Of a stretch of DNA of 64,000 nt, positions 25,201 through 34,904 are shown piece after piece. The position numbers and the translations under genes are program-made. Origin of the DNA: Enchytraeus crypticus (Eukaryota; Annelida; Clitellata; Enchytraeida; Enchytraeidae); the NCBI GenBank assembly GCA_905160935.1, contig CAJHZI010000517.1, positions 1,056,001 through 1,120,000 on the forward strand, written 5' to 3'. Within the stretch, counting starts at the first letter, position 1; every line of letters starts with the position of its first letter. The notes beneath the pieces were generated by a model that saw only the letters and a list, made by a program, of their open reading frames with translations, was not told where the DNA came from and searched no databases.

Positions 25201-26474
25201 TCTCATTTTCACCTTCTATTGTCTTTACACTGATTACACAATTCCTCGGGGCGACAGGTGCTTCAGGATTCATACCTGCTTAAATTATTTATTTATTTAT
25301 TTAAGTGATGCAATCATTTCACGCAATGCAGCAAATCAAATGAAAGGAAAAGGACACAAAGGTCCTTAGATTATTAACCAATCTCAAATCTGTTTCATTA
25401 TACTAAATTTGATTTCGTTGTTGAAGAAGAAACTAGGAAGGTTTTTTTAACTATACAGAAATGAAGACAGGAAAATTCCAGTAAACAAGTGCAATACTGA
25501 AAGATATGTCTATCTTGGCAATGTGGTGCTGAAACTACTGACTAAATGACTTCCAGCATAATACTATTAGACTGACATTTGAATTTGAATGCTATTTGAA
25601 TGCTATTTGAATTTTAATGATAACTGGATGCTATCTGAAGGCAATCTCTCTTTTTGTACTCTACCTTCTGGCAGGTCCATGACATATAACGCCTCCACTC
25701 CTACATGTCTTTCGCTTTCCTCTTTATGTCCGCATCTGAGTGGATCTTTAAATCATCCAATATTCCTAGTTTCGGCCTGCCTCTGCTTCTCTATCGTTTC
25801 ATTTTGCCTTCTATGACCTCCTATAGTAGTCCTTCCTACCGTTAGAATGTGTCCTATCCAACTCTTCTTCTTATTTCTTATTGACTCTCTCCCAGAATCC
25901 AGGGCTCGTGTAAAATGCCGCATGGTTGAAGTGGCAGCAGATCACTGGCGTCCTCTGTGATCCTCCGATGTCTATGTGACTCAAGTCCAAAGTCTATAAT
26001 CTGTCGTTAGACCAATCGTGCTATACGGTTCTGAATGTTGGCAGGCAACCGTCAAGCACAAGCAGACCCTCCACGCAATGGAAAAGAGGATGCTGCTCTG
26101 GAGTCTTGATCTGACAAGACTGGATCAAGTCCCTAACGTAGACGTCCATCGGCGAATGGGAATAGCGCCAATAACGTAGAAGTAACGGAGCGAATAACAG
26201 AGTAGGAAAGATCTTTTAAACTATACAATCTTTTAGCGAACTTTCATGCAACATAATTTGCTGTTTATTTAAGGTGCTTTGCGTAATGCAAAGCACCATA
26301 CACAATATTGTGCTTGTGAACTGCACCAAGGTGTTCAAACACTCATTTTTCTTTCAATTAAAATTTAAACAAATTAAACCAATGGTTTTTCTTACTTTTA
26401 GGATCCGTATCATATGGTTCGTAGTTACTCTCTTCTCCAATGTATGTGTAGCCAATTCCCGCACCATCTGGCAG
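8422..26474 (-). CDS. IL17R: Interleukin-17 receptor homologue (gene span, 5' end missing)
   Basis: Type I membrane receptor of the IL-17 receptor family; members bind IL-17 cytokines outside the cell and recruit SEFIR adaptors inside (family knowledge). Eight exons, read right to left: 26474-26396, 25275-25097, 21080-20947, 20065-19939, 17233-17043, 16565-16484, 13521-13324, 9560-8422. Reading phases agree at every junction except the second, which is in frame only if the donor is taken 2 bp earlier (C|GTGTAAG, exon end 25099) or if a small exon was missed. That gives about 708 residues plus a stop. Order: two fibronectin-like extracellular modules with scattered cysteines and N-glycosylation sequons, one transmembrane helix, a SEFIR domain and an acidic serine-rich tail. 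No signal peptide is present, so one or more upstream exons lie to the right of 26474 and were not found. Which vertebrate paralogue it matches cannot be told. Confidence 0.85.
9890..9967 (-). repeat. (GA)n microsatellite with CT-linked element head
   Basis: A pure GA tract at 9913-9967 next to ccttggacctgccgctcggcagaacac, the inverse of the head that adjoins CT tracts elsewhere in the window. Intron sequence of the receptor gene; 9561-9889 shows nothing else. Confidence 0.85.
10111..10203 (+). mobile_element. SINE-A copy 2 (middle deleted)
   Basis: Has the ggaaccagtggc head and the ctgggctcgcccgtcactga to gaaactgacgttaac body, but lacks the part between boxes A and B. Confidence 0.7.
10312..10500 (+). 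repeat. Degenerate tandem array, unit about 25 bp
   Basis: Repeats of tcttatcatagctcatctca and acctaacctaa variants. Receptor-gene intron. The 10500-11290 stretch that follows is AT-rich with no recognisable feature. Confidence 0.75.
11290..12870 (+). pseudogene. Jockey/CR1-type LINE ORF2 relic
   Basis: Broken reverse-transcriptase gene in several frames. First comes [20 protein letters not shown] (about 11506-11575). Next is a VPQSSVLGPILFIIYVNELG-like stretch (11690-11760) and [12 protein letters not shown], a degenerate FADD box. The C-terminal [12 protein letters not shown] (about 12445) and [13 protein letters not shown] follow, ending with [13 protein letters not shown] (about 12780). 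At about 12075-12385 it is interrupted by another repeat that shares sequence with 40350-40530. Stops and frameshifts throughout; inactive. It lies in a receptor intron on the opposite strand. Confidence 0.8.
12075..12385 (+). repeat. Dispersed repeat inserted in the LINE relic
   Basis: Begins with caggggcggatccagg, the kind of terminus seen on hAT-like non-autonomous elements. It later carries tcactactgcgttcagctca, a C10 tract and ctctgaagaaactctgcgga, which match 40365-40530. Confidence 0.6.
13324..13521 (-). CDS. IL17R: IL-17 receptor homologue, transmembrane exon
   Basis: Starts after ttgattaaaag and ends at donor CAG|GTAGGT; phase 1 in, phase 1 out. Encodes a short extracellular stalk (NDTDEENWN, with an N-glycosylation sequon), then the hydrophobic helix [20 protein letters not shown], then basic RKILFYVK and a Ser-rich juxtamembrane segment. 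This is the only clear transmembrane helix in the coding exons and it fixes the topology: preceding exons outside, next exon inside. Confidence 0.9.
14105..14480 (+). repeat. CT-linked dispersed element, fullest copy
   Basis: Runs from ggcaggttcaaggtactt through ttctatgccctatctatacc and atggcttctgaggtggtttt to a block holding tactggggaaaatattccat and cgagcacaacacgggg. Inserted in an RTE-like LINE. Confidence 0.65.
14560..14810 (-). mobile_element. SINE-D, tRNA-like, copy 1
   Basis: On the minus strand: gggatatggcgtaacggtta (box A like), gcctgaattcaaag (box B like), and a distal cggtctcgaagacctgacc motif. A second copy with the same order lies at 22530-22790. Confidence 0.65.
15712..16260. 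repeat. Cluster of microsatellites around a SINE-B fragment
   Basis: (CT)n at 15712-15745; (TA)n at about 15902-16040 and 16125-16260. Between the two TA tracts, 16055-16125 is a SINE-B piece (gtttcctcatccagggatga). A short CT-linked head in minus orientation follows at 16265-16300. 15110-15710 shows nothing recognisable. Confidence 0.85.
16484..16565 (-). CDS. IL17R: IL-17 receptor homologue, small membrane-proximal exon
   Basis: An 82-bp exon between acceptor tgctgaaagcag and donor CCAG|GTACAG, phase 0 in and phase 1 out, exactly bridging its neighbours. It encodes STYVVEF followed by a two-cysteine LCSVCVNP motif. This fits the last strand and cysteine pair that IL-17 receptors carry before the membrane (Y.V.V.PF...C...C). 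Identified by phase and motif only, so less certain than its neighbours. Confidence 0.7.
17043..17233 (-). CDS. IL17R: IL-17 receptor homologue, second fibronectin-like module exon
   Basis: Phase 1 in, phase 0 out; donor GAG|GTTTGA. Encodes [16 protein letters not shown], ending in [18 protein letters not shown]. The SNVTITV stretch resembles the SNVTLTL strand of the second extracellular domain of IL17RA, and HTS/NVT are N-glycosylation sequons. Two acceptors stand 3 bp apart (gaag|AAG|), so use of 17233 or 17230 would add or drop one residue. Confidence 0.8.
17750..17815 (+). repeat. SINE-B fragment
   Basis: Reads gaatttatcgtcaggttcct then gtaatgtcagggacgt, a divergent copy of the module shared by SINE-A and SINE-B. 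17260-17750 has nothing recognisable. Confidence 0.5.
17911..18023 (-). mobile_element. SINE-A copy 3
   Basis: Inverse of the family: ttaacgtcagtttcctcact through gatgtcagtgacgggcgagc to ggatttgaac and agatccgcagtcgagtaact. Followed by AT-rich simple sequence to about 18110; 18110-18850 shows nothing recognisable. Confidence 0.8.
18850..19015 (+). mobile_element. SINE-B, longest copy
   Basis: Starts aggtttaacgtccgtttcct, continues gatgtcagggacgtccccat and atcgattcaccc, and ends ccggtccggtgatcaaaccc. On the minus strand that end is a box-B-like gggtttgatcacc, so the tRNA-like head lies on the right. Relatives at 50905-51065 and, in part, 16055 and 59220. Confidence 0.65.
19010..19145 (-). pseudogene. 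LINE ORF2 C-terminal relic
   Basis: Minus frame encodes [20 protein letters not shown] then [19 protein letters not shown], the very common end of LINE ORF2 (S.R.F....P..WN.LP...R...S...F...LK). Only this terminal part remains. It directly abuts the end of the SINE-B copy. Confidence 0.8.
19939..20065 (-). CDS. IL17R: IL-17 receptor homologue, extracellular exon
   Basis: Between a strong acceptor ttcattacag and donor ACAG|GTATTT, phase 0 in and phase 1 out. Encodes [18 protein letters not shown] and [17 protein letters not shown], a beta-rich extracellular segment. Its 5' side is immediately followed (20096-20395) by a 300-bp pentamer array in the intron. Confidence 0.8.
20096..20395 (+). 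repeat. Pentanucleotide array (CTGCA)n
   Basis: About 300 bp of ctgca units with ctaca and cttca variants, in the receptor intron 31 bp from an exon. 20400-20940 has no recognisable feature. Confidence 0.95.
20947..21080 (-). CDS. IL17R: IL-17 receptor homologue, extracellular exon
   Basis: Entry after ttaattag, phase 1. The exit donor must be CCG|GTCTGT to keep frame with the next exon, although GTATAA 4 bp later looks stronger. Encodes [14 protein letters not shown] and [19 protein letters not shown], like the last strand of an IL-17-receptor first fibronectin module; NGT and NTS are sequons. The frame is supported by neighbours, but both splice sites are imperfect. Confidence 0.7.
21229..21300. 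repeat. Perfect 17-bp inverted repeat at the end of a dispersed repeat
   Basis: Arms tcaacgataacatcgag (21229-21245) and ctcgatgttatcgttga (21251-21267) with a 5-bp loop. The right arm begins a short dispersed motif (gctcgatgtt, then cactctaat, then ttgttg) seen again at 24786-24850, 41279-41335 and 63788-63830. 21300-22180 shows nothing else recognisable. Confidence 0.75.
22180..22245 (+). repeat. RTE-like LINE 3' tail
   Basis: Reads ccggccctagctaaactggg then attcaagagatgatgatgat, the shared tail of the RTE-like LINE whose larger copy is at 57545-59070. Confidence 0.7.
22530..22790 (-). mobile_element. SINE-D, tRNA-like, copy 2
   Basis: Minus strand reads ggggacatggcgtattgacg, gttagcgtgttcgcc and gggtcaataactc, with the distal gtctcgaagaccgg motif near 22575. 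Same order as 14560-14810. 22790-23640 shows nothing I can support. Confidence 0.6.
23645..24648 (-). pseudogene. Jockey-type LINE ORF2, reverse transcriptase and C-terminus
   Basis: Nearly continuous minus-strand homology in two frames. [20 protein letters not shown] (about 24600) is followed by [15 protein letters not shown] and then [14 protein letters not shown] with the FADD catalytic box. The second part holds [18 protein letters not shown] (about 24160). The terminal [32 protein letters not shown] and RMLYKDSY reach 23645. The 5' half of the element is absent and at least one frameshift separates the pieces, so it is a dead 5'-truncated copy. It sits in a receptor intron in the same orientation as the gene. 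Confidence 0.85.
25097..25275 (-). CDS. IL17R: IL-17 receptor homologue, first fibronectin-like module exon
   Basis: Acceptor tttaagcag, donor CGT|GTAAGT. Encodes the start of a fibronectin-type module: [14 protein letters not shown], then [20 protein letters not shown]. The W..P..GP.FYF pattern is typical of strands B and C. With the strong donor the exit phase is 0, while the next exon needs phase 1. A weaker donor 2 bp upstream (GTGTAA) would restore frame, or an exon between is missing. Confidence 0.8.
25900..26185 (+). pseudogene. LINE ORF2 C-terminal fragment
   Basis: Encodes [20 protein letters not shown] then [20 protein letters not shown] and [12 protein letters not shown], the conserved distal part of an RTE-like ORF2. 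Preceding 25280-25890 is non-coding without recognised features. Confidence 0.75.
26396..26474 (-). CDS. IL17R: IL-17 receptor homologue, most 5' exon found
   Basis: A 79-bp exon after the strong acceptor tttgttttcag, with donor AAAA|GTAAG; phase 0 in, phase 1 out, matching the next exon. Encodes [19 protein letters not shown]. No start codon or signal peptide, so it is internal. No convincing exon was seen between here and 32 kb. Confidence 0.75.
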
Positions 26475-28869
26475 CTGAAAACAAAATTATTAACTGTTTA
26501 ATTAGAACACATGCACGAACAGAACATGCATTATAGAAAAGTGCACAAAATGTACCTCAAAGAATCGACACATGTATATAAGATGCTAATCACAATACAA
26601 GTATGTAAAATACTAAATACGAGCATATAAAATGTCAGATTTGTTTTGAAGATAAATGAGTGAATATAATATAATGCAACACAAAGAGACTAATTATAAG
26701 AATTAATGAATGTATTTTAAATTAATGAACGAATGTATGAATTGAATAAGTCAAACAATAAGTAAAAGAGTATCCGGAATATTACTCTAGAGAAGCAAAC
26801 TATATAGTCTAAAGCCCCAAACATTGCACTTGTAGCGGGCAAGATGAGATGAATTCATGAGATGTTTAATAATGAATTTTTGGAGAATGCTTCAGCTGAC
26901 TGACGCCAATACATGTATTTTACAATGCGATTGCACATTGCACATTTTCTACCTAGTAATCATTATCAATAGGCAGTAATCATATATATACATTTACGTA
27001 CAATATATAATACGGTAGATAGGCTCTCTACAATAAATAACCCAGCAGTATTACGCCATAAAACATACATTTTACTCCTTGAAATGCTTTATTATCTCGC
27101 ATTGTAAAAATACATGTATAATAACAGCACACTGGTTCAGGAAGCGCAGATCCTTGTGTACTATACTATATTGCCTCCTTTGTATCCATGGTTATTCGCA
27201 ATCTTCGCTTTTTTATGGCGCATTGATTGAAGCTAGCGCAGAATAAGTATAACCTTCCAATAACCTGAGGATTGTTTTCATTCGAAACTGTTAATACTCG
27301 GTATTCCCAGGTGGTCACCTAACCATGTACTAACCGAGGCCGACGCAGTTTCACAATCGATTATAATTATTGACGCTCAACTTAACCGGGTTCGTTAAAT
27401 CCTGCTGACAATATATATAGCACATTAAGGTTTATCAAAAGGATGAGTTTACAAAAAGCCAATACGAGTGCATCGAGGACCGTTGTATGCCGTAGAAGAA
27501 TCTTAGGCAAGTAGATAGCCACCTAGCTAGGTCAAGTTATGACATTAATCAGTAGATCTGCAAACTATCATGCAAAATAAGGAGAATAAAACTATCCACA
27601 CACGCTCTACAGTTCAAATATTTTGTTGTTTATTTACATTTATCACCACAAAAAAGATCACATAAGCACTTAAGAGATGCAGAAAGCATAAGAAACATTC
27701 ACAAATATGTAGGTGAAACGGCAAATATAGGCTATTAACATAGCACTTACATAGACTATTTCGTAATATCCGTTATTAAATTACAAAAACATTTCTTTAA
27801 AAAATGATATTTATTGGTAATTTAGATAAATATAATATTGCTAATTTGCATAAACTAGGGATGGACTGAGAAGAAAACAAATATTTACGCCAAGGACTAG
27901 GAAAGTTTTAAACATCGCCACAGAGATCAAGTTTACATATAATAATTATTTCTTTAAAAGAATTGATAATTAATAACTTTACTCGACCTTCTACCTCTTC
28001 CCTCCTTCCTCTCCGCCTCTTCTCTCGGCTCCGGTGACGTGCTCACTGACCTCGAGTGACTGAACGTATTATTATGAGCGTATGATTTTTTAACTTTTAA
28101 TCCTTTTTTAAATTGCTCAACTGAAGAAGCCATGATTACATAATTGACGACACTATTCCACGCTGCAGTGACTCTATTTTTAAAAACATACCTCTCAGCG
28201 TTATTATGAAATGGGGTAATCCTAAGAGATGCACCATTATTTCTGGTGACACCACTTTGTAGTGTAAAAAACTAATAAACTGCTAAATCTGAAAAATTGT
28301 TTACAATTTTAAAATAGGCGATTAAGTAATTTCTTTAATCTATGTAGTTCAAGATACTCTGAATCAAGTACATTTAAACGCTGAGGGTATGACGAAAAAA
28401 ATTTAATCCGTATAGCCTTTTTGTAAATAGCTTTTAAACTGACTCTATAAGATCGATTTTTGTTTTCCCAAAAGGGGACCATCCGTTTGAAGAGTATTCA
28501 AGGGATATTCAAATATTCTTATGTGTAACATATTAGCTAAAGTGCTTATAAAATGATGTTTAAAGAAATTTCAAAAGCTCACAGTGTAGTTTCGATAATA
28601 GTCCAACTCGGAATTGCAATCTTTTGGTGTTTTGAAGACCCGAACATCTGACAAGGCCGAGCTGCATAAAACTGACCGGCATCCAAATAGCAGCGCCACG
28701 ATAGTGAAATGAAATAAGAGGTTCGGAATCGAGTAAATCGCAATCTTTCTTGGAATCATCATTTCTATACTATCTGCAACAAACATAATACTCTATTTTA
28801 TTTTGACCTCCAAGTTAAACAAATTATGTAGTATTACTTAATAACAGAAACAATAATATGCAAACTATA

Positions 28870-29811
28870 CAGGGTGAGTAAAAAGAAGAGATAACACCTG
28901 CAAAAGTTTGAATATCTCAGGGTATTGTTAATATTTTCTAATCAAACTTTTAACAATTACTAAAGGACTAATTTTTGATGAGGTGATAAATTTTTACCCA
29001 TTTTAATACATATATTAGCCAAATATGAAGATTTCAGCTGAGTAACCCCCTTTTTGAATGTACTGTAAATAAAAACTATATTTAACTTTATTTTTTGACC
29101 CTGAAAGGGGTCGTTGTGATGGTTCAGAAAGAACCAGTTGTATCTGCTAGCATTACCTATTCAATATGCTTTCCTCCAGCTGCTTTTCAGGTCTGCAGCA
29201 GCTTTCGGAAAGCTAGGACAGCCATGTTGATTCCAGCTTGTGGCCGTCTCTCCCAAATTGATGGTAGGTAGCACTTCTTACAGTTCTGTATTATTTTTAG
29301 GCATCGACTGGTGTTTCTGATAGAGATGCAGCATGGTTCCCCTGACATGGTAATCCAGAGGATTTTGGATCGGGAGAGTTTGGAGGCCATTCACTCTTCT
29401 TAATGAAATGCGGATTTCTCTCGCTGATCCATTCCTGTGCATGACGAGATGCATGAGCCGGATTACCATACTGCTGAACGACGAAACCATTTGAGAGAAG
29501 AGCATTGCAATCATCAAACAGCTTGGGAAGTAAAGTATTGACATAATACTGAGCGTTCACCTTTTCCTTCTCGCCAATGAAGTGAAATATGCCCTTACCG
29601 TTGTAGCAAGCGCCATTTTTAGGTAAAATGGGGGGTTGGTCTGCTGAAACTTGCATAACTTTCCGATCTCTAGATTAAAATGGATAAAATTTGGCCACCC
29701 CATCAACAATTAGTCCTTTAGTAATTGGTAAAAATTTTATTTTAAAATATTAGCAATAGCCTGAGATATTCAAACTTTTTGCAGGTGTTATCACTATTTT
29801 TACTCACCCTG
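28870..29811 (-). mobile_element. Mariner-type element, second copy, inactive
   Basis: Same insertion site and same defects as 1679-2611: missing N-terminus, QQYGNPAH instead of the usual aspartate, and the same frameshift after SPD. Ends CAGGGTGAGT and ACTCACCCTG, flanked by TA at 28868-28869 and 29812-29813. The left inverted repeat is better preserved than in copy 1. Confidence 0.9.
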
Positions 29812-29942
29812 TATACATTATTTAAAATGATCAAACGTAGACCGTCTCTTTTATGATTTAAACCTCTCCCCTCTCTCTATTGTTCTGCAGGTCCAAGGTA
29901 CATACTACATCTTCATACCCAGAGTCTGCTTTCACGATTCGT

Positions 29943-30002
<60 letters not shown>

Positions 30003-30239
30003 TCTATATACGTATATGTATGTAAATATATATATCTAGATATATATATCTATGTATACATATATATAGTTTGTATATATATGTATATACATGTATATAT
30101 ATAAATATATAGATATATATATATAGATATATAGATATATATATATATATATACATATATCGGTTTAAATTATAGTAAACCATCCTATCTATCTAATCTT
30201 TTATCAATCTATCAACCCTCTCGTAGTCTTCGTTCCTCT

Positions 30240-30590
30240 AGTAAAAACCTTCTCGCTGTACGAAACATTAAATATGCCATGGGCAGACTCTCCTTCATGT
30301 TTTCTGCTCCGACATTGTAGAACTCTCTGCCACAATATTTTCGATCTTGTGTTGGTACTGTCCTTGGCAAGCTAAAAACCCATCTCTGTCCGCCATAGGT
30401 CTAAATTTTGACCCGCTTGCTGAAGCTTGGACTTGCACTGTTTTGATCTCGCTTTCTCTTGTGGTATCCTCAATCGTCATCGCGTGGTGTTGTTGTGCCT
30501 GTTAATTTTGTGCAGAGTCTCCAAGAGACGTCCTTGATATTGCCTTCTGACGAGGTAACGCGCGGATGTTAAATTCTTATCGATTTATTG
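30240..30590 (+). repeat. Segment present only in copy 2 of the long repeat
   Basis: Begins right after cgttcctcta with gtaaaaaccttctcgctgta. Together with the sequence before it (from about 30170), the reverse complement of 30170-30315 is found at 44080-44255. That shows the segment joins the left flank in a third place, so loss from copy 1 is more likely than insertion into copy 2. Confidence 0.8.
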
Positions 30591-30879
30591 ATTGATTTAT
30601 TGATTGATCGACAAGTTAATCCCTTCACAAAAGGCTATGCCTTACCCACACTTTATGTAGCCTATAACGTGGAAATATATGGCTTCTGAGTTGGATTCTG
30701 GATTCTCGTTGCCTTCCTCTGCCTTAGCCTTGTCACCTCTTACGCCACGTACAACTAAAGGTTGGTCAATTTGTCAGGGTCCAAAACACGACTTAAATAA
30801 ATAAGTATGAAATGGTTTTGAGGTAACCTGAGGAACAATAGAAATTTTTATATTCCGTATAGATATTCCGTATAGATAT

Positions 30880-30999
30880 CCGAAGTCGGTAAGACACTTG
30901 ACCGCGGATCAGTATGTGCGGAGTTCAAATTCTGGGCTCGCCCGTCACTGACATCGCTTTCGAATGAGGAAACTGACGTTAACCTTAGCTTTACCAGCT
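30880..30999 (+). mobile_element. SINE-A copy 4
   Basis: Duplicate of the copy at 3341-3460, carried by the long repeat. Confidence 0.8.
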
Positions 31000-31119
31000 T
31001 TAGATAGACACATGACATACCGCATGTGCTACATAGTTTCCCTTCTTGGTTGCTGTTTGTTATAGTTTCGTTATTTCCTCCTTTTCCAATCCATGGTTAT
31101 TAGTAATCGTTTCTTTTTG

Positions 31120-31355
31120 CCCTGAGACAGAATCACTGAACTCTGAGTCAGAGTCACTGAACCCTGAGACAGAATCACTGAACTCTGAGTCAGAGTCACT
31201 GCACTGAACCCTGAGACAGAGCTACTGAACCCTGAGACAGAGTCACTGAACCCTGAGACAAATTCACTGAACTCTGAGACAGAGTCACTGAACCCTGAGA
31301 CAGAGTCACTGAACCCAGAGACAGAATCACTGAACCCTGAGACAAAGCCATTCGA
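31120..31355 (+). repeat. Minisatellite, unit about 21 bp
   Basis: Counterpart of 3582-3795 with about one extra unit of the gagacagagtcactgaaccc type. Confidence 0.9.
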
Positions 31356-33012
31356 TCCTAACTAAGTGGCTTGTAATAAAGCAACTGTGTATATAGGTAT
31401 AGCACAAAAGCGCGTAAGCCCTTTTACGCACGTAGTTACATACAAGAAACGACTGAGGGTATCTGGGTTTAAAAGTAATGCCATTTAGATTTGAATTATG
31501 ATTTGTAAATGCCTACCTGGAGAATTTAGATCTAAAATAAGAAAGTCTTAATCAAACCTTGCTAGGACGTTATCATCTTCTTAAGCGCAAGAGAATAAAA
31601 ATATACAAGTAAGAAATGGCGTAATCAAGGAGGTGTTTTGAGTGTCCAACCTTCCATCCTGAATTGTTATTAATATTGTAAAAATTATCCTTCACTAAAC
31701 TTTCCTATTTTACATGATAAAATAACACGAGTTGCGGTACAAATGTAGCTATTCCTGTTTATCATAAAATCAATTATAAAAGAACTAATTTTATATTAGT
31801 GTGATTAGGATCATATGAATCACCCAAAAAAGTCATTAATTAATTTTTGAGAAGTATAATTAATTTCGGGGAAGTTTCCCCGCCTACCCCGCCTACCCCT
31901 CCTTCAGAAAATTCTGGTTACACCACTGCACGAAAAATCACTGCAAGTTTGCCTATGAATATTTATGATTTAAAATGAATTTTTGTTACTTACGTGTATT
32001 TGATAAGATCATTTCTGTAATGCAAAGCTCTGTGTGTTTTTCCATAACACAGATACGTTACGATTTCATAACACTGCGCAAACGTATATATTGAGCTTTG
32101 GTCTGATAGCTAAATGCACAACTTTTCAGTCACATTACATTAGTTACTGAGAAATAGGGCTCAAGCATTAAACAGCTGCTGAACGAGGAACTAACAGCTA
32201 TAATTAAATTATTTTGCGGTTTGCTGTGCTATAGGGCATCTGTGTAATGTCAATAAGGCTTAATCAAGAGCTGGAAGAAAAGAGATAGGTAGGGCAAGCC
32301 CTTCCAGTACTTTCAACTGTTTTCAAATATATTCATGGACTACGTTAATTCGTTAAAGTCTTTTATTTACGGTACTGTTTTAATATCAATATGATTTATT
32401 TTTCTCTATGTTGTTTGTGTTCAATTGTCAGATTGCAGTTCCGAGGTTCACATACGTTTTGAAATACTTGCTAAAAGTACAAAAAATACTTTATTAATAC
32501 ATGTATATTTTCCAGGTATTTTCAAAATAGCTAATTCAAAATCTTTTCCACAAGTATTTTGAAAAAAAAGTTAGTTTTTAAATACTTTAAAAATGCTCTA
32601 AATAATTTGGATATACATGTATAATCAAGCTATAACTAGGGTGACACATAAATAACACAACTTCATATAAATTAAATATTACATAGCCCAAACTACATAT
32701 AACTAGCAAGTATCAATTTGAGAACTTAAGTTTTTGCAGTTGCATGCGCAGACAGATAACTCTGTTCATGTAACTGAAAAACTTGCAAGTTAAGAAGTCA
32801 TACTTAAGACGACTTGAAAAGTTGTAGATTTGACTGTTTCGCCTGAACAATTTAGTTCCTATTCCAACTTTCTTATTTTGCTTCAAGATGGTGCCTCAGG
32901 AGAAATTAATAGCTCGATTACTGAAGGAATATGAATGCCAATTTCGGGATGCGTCATGCATAGCCTTTAAATAGGCTGGATCCAGTCCTGTTAATCGCTC
33001 ATTCGGTTGTAA

Positions 33013-33103
33013 GCAAAATGTAAGCCAAGAAAGCAAGCAAAATGTAAGCCAAGAAAGCAAGCAAAATGTAAGCCAAGAAAGCAAGCAAAATGTAAGCCAA
33101 GAA
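33013..33103 (+). repeat. 24-bp tandem repeat, about 4 units
   Basis: Units of gcaagcaaaatgtaagccaa. The minus-strand open frame over it is a repeat artefact. 32636-33012 and 33104-34290 show nothing else recognisable; a (GT)n tract lies at about 34294-34316. Confidence 0.9.
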
Positions 33104-34469
33104 GTTAACAATAGCTGGAGTTGCCATGGGCTCAGTGGAAGTTTGCGTTCAAATGGTCGGGGGACGAGGCTATTGCCTAGAATTAAAAATCTAAAAAACG
33201 GTCAAACTTACTTTAAGTTAGTAATTTTCAGTTACTAATTGGGCCCACCTCTACCCACATGGCGGAAGCTGCATATGTGATGCAACATCAACCTAAACCG
33301 AATTAAAATTATTTGAACATTTTGGAGAGACGACATCGAAAACATCGATCGAAAGACAGAGAGAATAGTTTTATTCAAACAGAAAGAATGTGAATTTTAA
33401 CTAAAACTTCTTTCTTCACGGCTAGGTCTACCAACTCAATAACAGTCTTAAACAGATGCCTATTAATGCGCGCATAATAGTTATATGTTATTGTACGTTA
33501 TACATGTATAATAGTTATATAGCTACATGTACTGTATATGCCGCGTGTGTTGACTAAAAATTTTCTTCTCATTTAACAGAAAGACATGGCATGATTTGTT
33601 AAACTTAAAATGGGAAAAGGCTTAATTAGTGTTTTAAGTTAAATGCCGTTCTCTATCATGCATATGGCGCTAGTTTGCCCAGTGAGAAATCAAGTGCGAA
33701 TGTCAATAATGCAAATAGGCTTTATAGTATTGAGAATGACAGTTATAGGTTCTATAGTGTTGAGTATAAGAATGACAGTTATGCGAATAGGTTTTATAGT
33801 TAACTTAACTAAGAATGATTAGAATCGTCGAGATGACCATTAGGATTATTAAGAATTTAAAAGAGAAAGTCGAACAAAAGCACTTTAAAAGTATTGTAAA
33901 GGGTATTTGGAAACATATCCCAATATACTTTTAAAATGTATTTTTACAAATGCTAATATGAACTACTTTATAAGAAATATTTAACAAATCTAAAATAAAT
34001 ACATTTTTTCAATTTCGAAAATAACATAGTATTTTGAAAATAGTTTTGTGTCTTCCATTTCAAATTCCACCAAATTTGTTTGGTAATTATATACAATTAA
34101 TACAATCACTCACTTAATTAGAAAAAAAATTGTGAACTCAATTTTTAAAACTGTTGATTCTGCCAATGCAATGAAACGACACTTTATGCCGATAGCTTCT
34201 GTCTGAGATGACTTGTGATAGGGTTTTTCCGCTTTAATTAGTACGAGTATGTGCATGTGTGCTTGTACGTGTATGTTTGTGTATTTTTTCGTTTGTGTGT
34301 GTGTGTGTGTGTGTGTCAGTGCCTGAGTGTCTGCACTTTGAAACTAACTTCGTCTTTCGAGTTACGACAGATCTGCTACAAATTACTAAGCTTCCAAAAA
34401 TAAGACACCGTGGTTGTCGTTTTAAATGAAATTACTCTATCTCTCGATATCACTCTCTTTTAGCATTCT

Positions 34470-34530
34470 GTTGGTGGCAGGTCCGAGGTGCATAATCCTA
34501 CTCAAAGTCTGCTTTTACGCTCAGTAAGAA
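34470..34530 (+). repeat. CT-linked element head
   Basis: Reads ggcaggtccgaggtgcataa then tcaaagtctgcttttacgct, the left part of the CT-linked family. Confidence 0.55.
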
Positions 34531-34754
34531 CAAGTCGTTGATCAGAACTTGATCCTTCGTTGATCAAAACTTGTAATGACAAAGGTTAAGCATTTCTCAA
34601 TCTTAGGATGAGCCGGTGGGTTGTATAGGCAATTGCTCGACAGCGAATCAGTTGGTGCAGTGTTCAAATCCAGTGCACTCTCCGTATCTGACATGCTATT
34701 CGAGCAGACGTTAAATAAACTGACATTAAACTTGTCTTTAGTCTTTTAATATAA

Positions 34755-34904
34755 AGCTGGTAAAGCTAAGGTTAACGTCAGTTTCCTCACTCGAAAGCAA
34801 TGTCAGTGACGGGCGAGCCCAGGATTTTAACCCGCACATACTGATCCGCGAACTGACTTCGCCACTGGCTGGAGCTAGTGGCGAAGTCAGTAAGACACTC
34901 GACC
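34755..34904. mobile_element. SINE-A copy 5 (minus) meeting a second SINE-A head (plus)
   Basis: 34755-34870 is an inverse SINE-A ending actgacttcgccactggct. It is followed at once by ggagctagtggcgaagtcag and taagacactcgacc, a plus-oriented head. The two heads form an inverted repeat of about 18 bp. Confidence 0.75.

Larger units (their letters stand above)
27192..32635 (+). repeat. Long direct repeat, copy 2
   Basis: Matches 1-5081 in the same orientation, with the same LINE relic (about 28050-28480), mariner (28870-29811), (TA)n (29947-30160), SINE-A (30880-30999) and minisatellite (31120-31355). It carries an additional segment of about 350 bp at 30240-30590 absent from copy 1. The right edge after tataa at 32635 is abrupt. 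The left edge may extend beyond what can be compared, because copy 1 is cut by the window. 26480-27190 shows no feature. Confidence 0.95.

Noticed and set aside
33013-33103. CRISPR-like array
   Set aside because: Units are contiguous with no spacers, and the window is eukaryotic.
32896-33111. A repeat protein with LSWLTFCL units
   Set aside because: Explained by a four-unit 24-bp tandem repeat; no start context or homologue.
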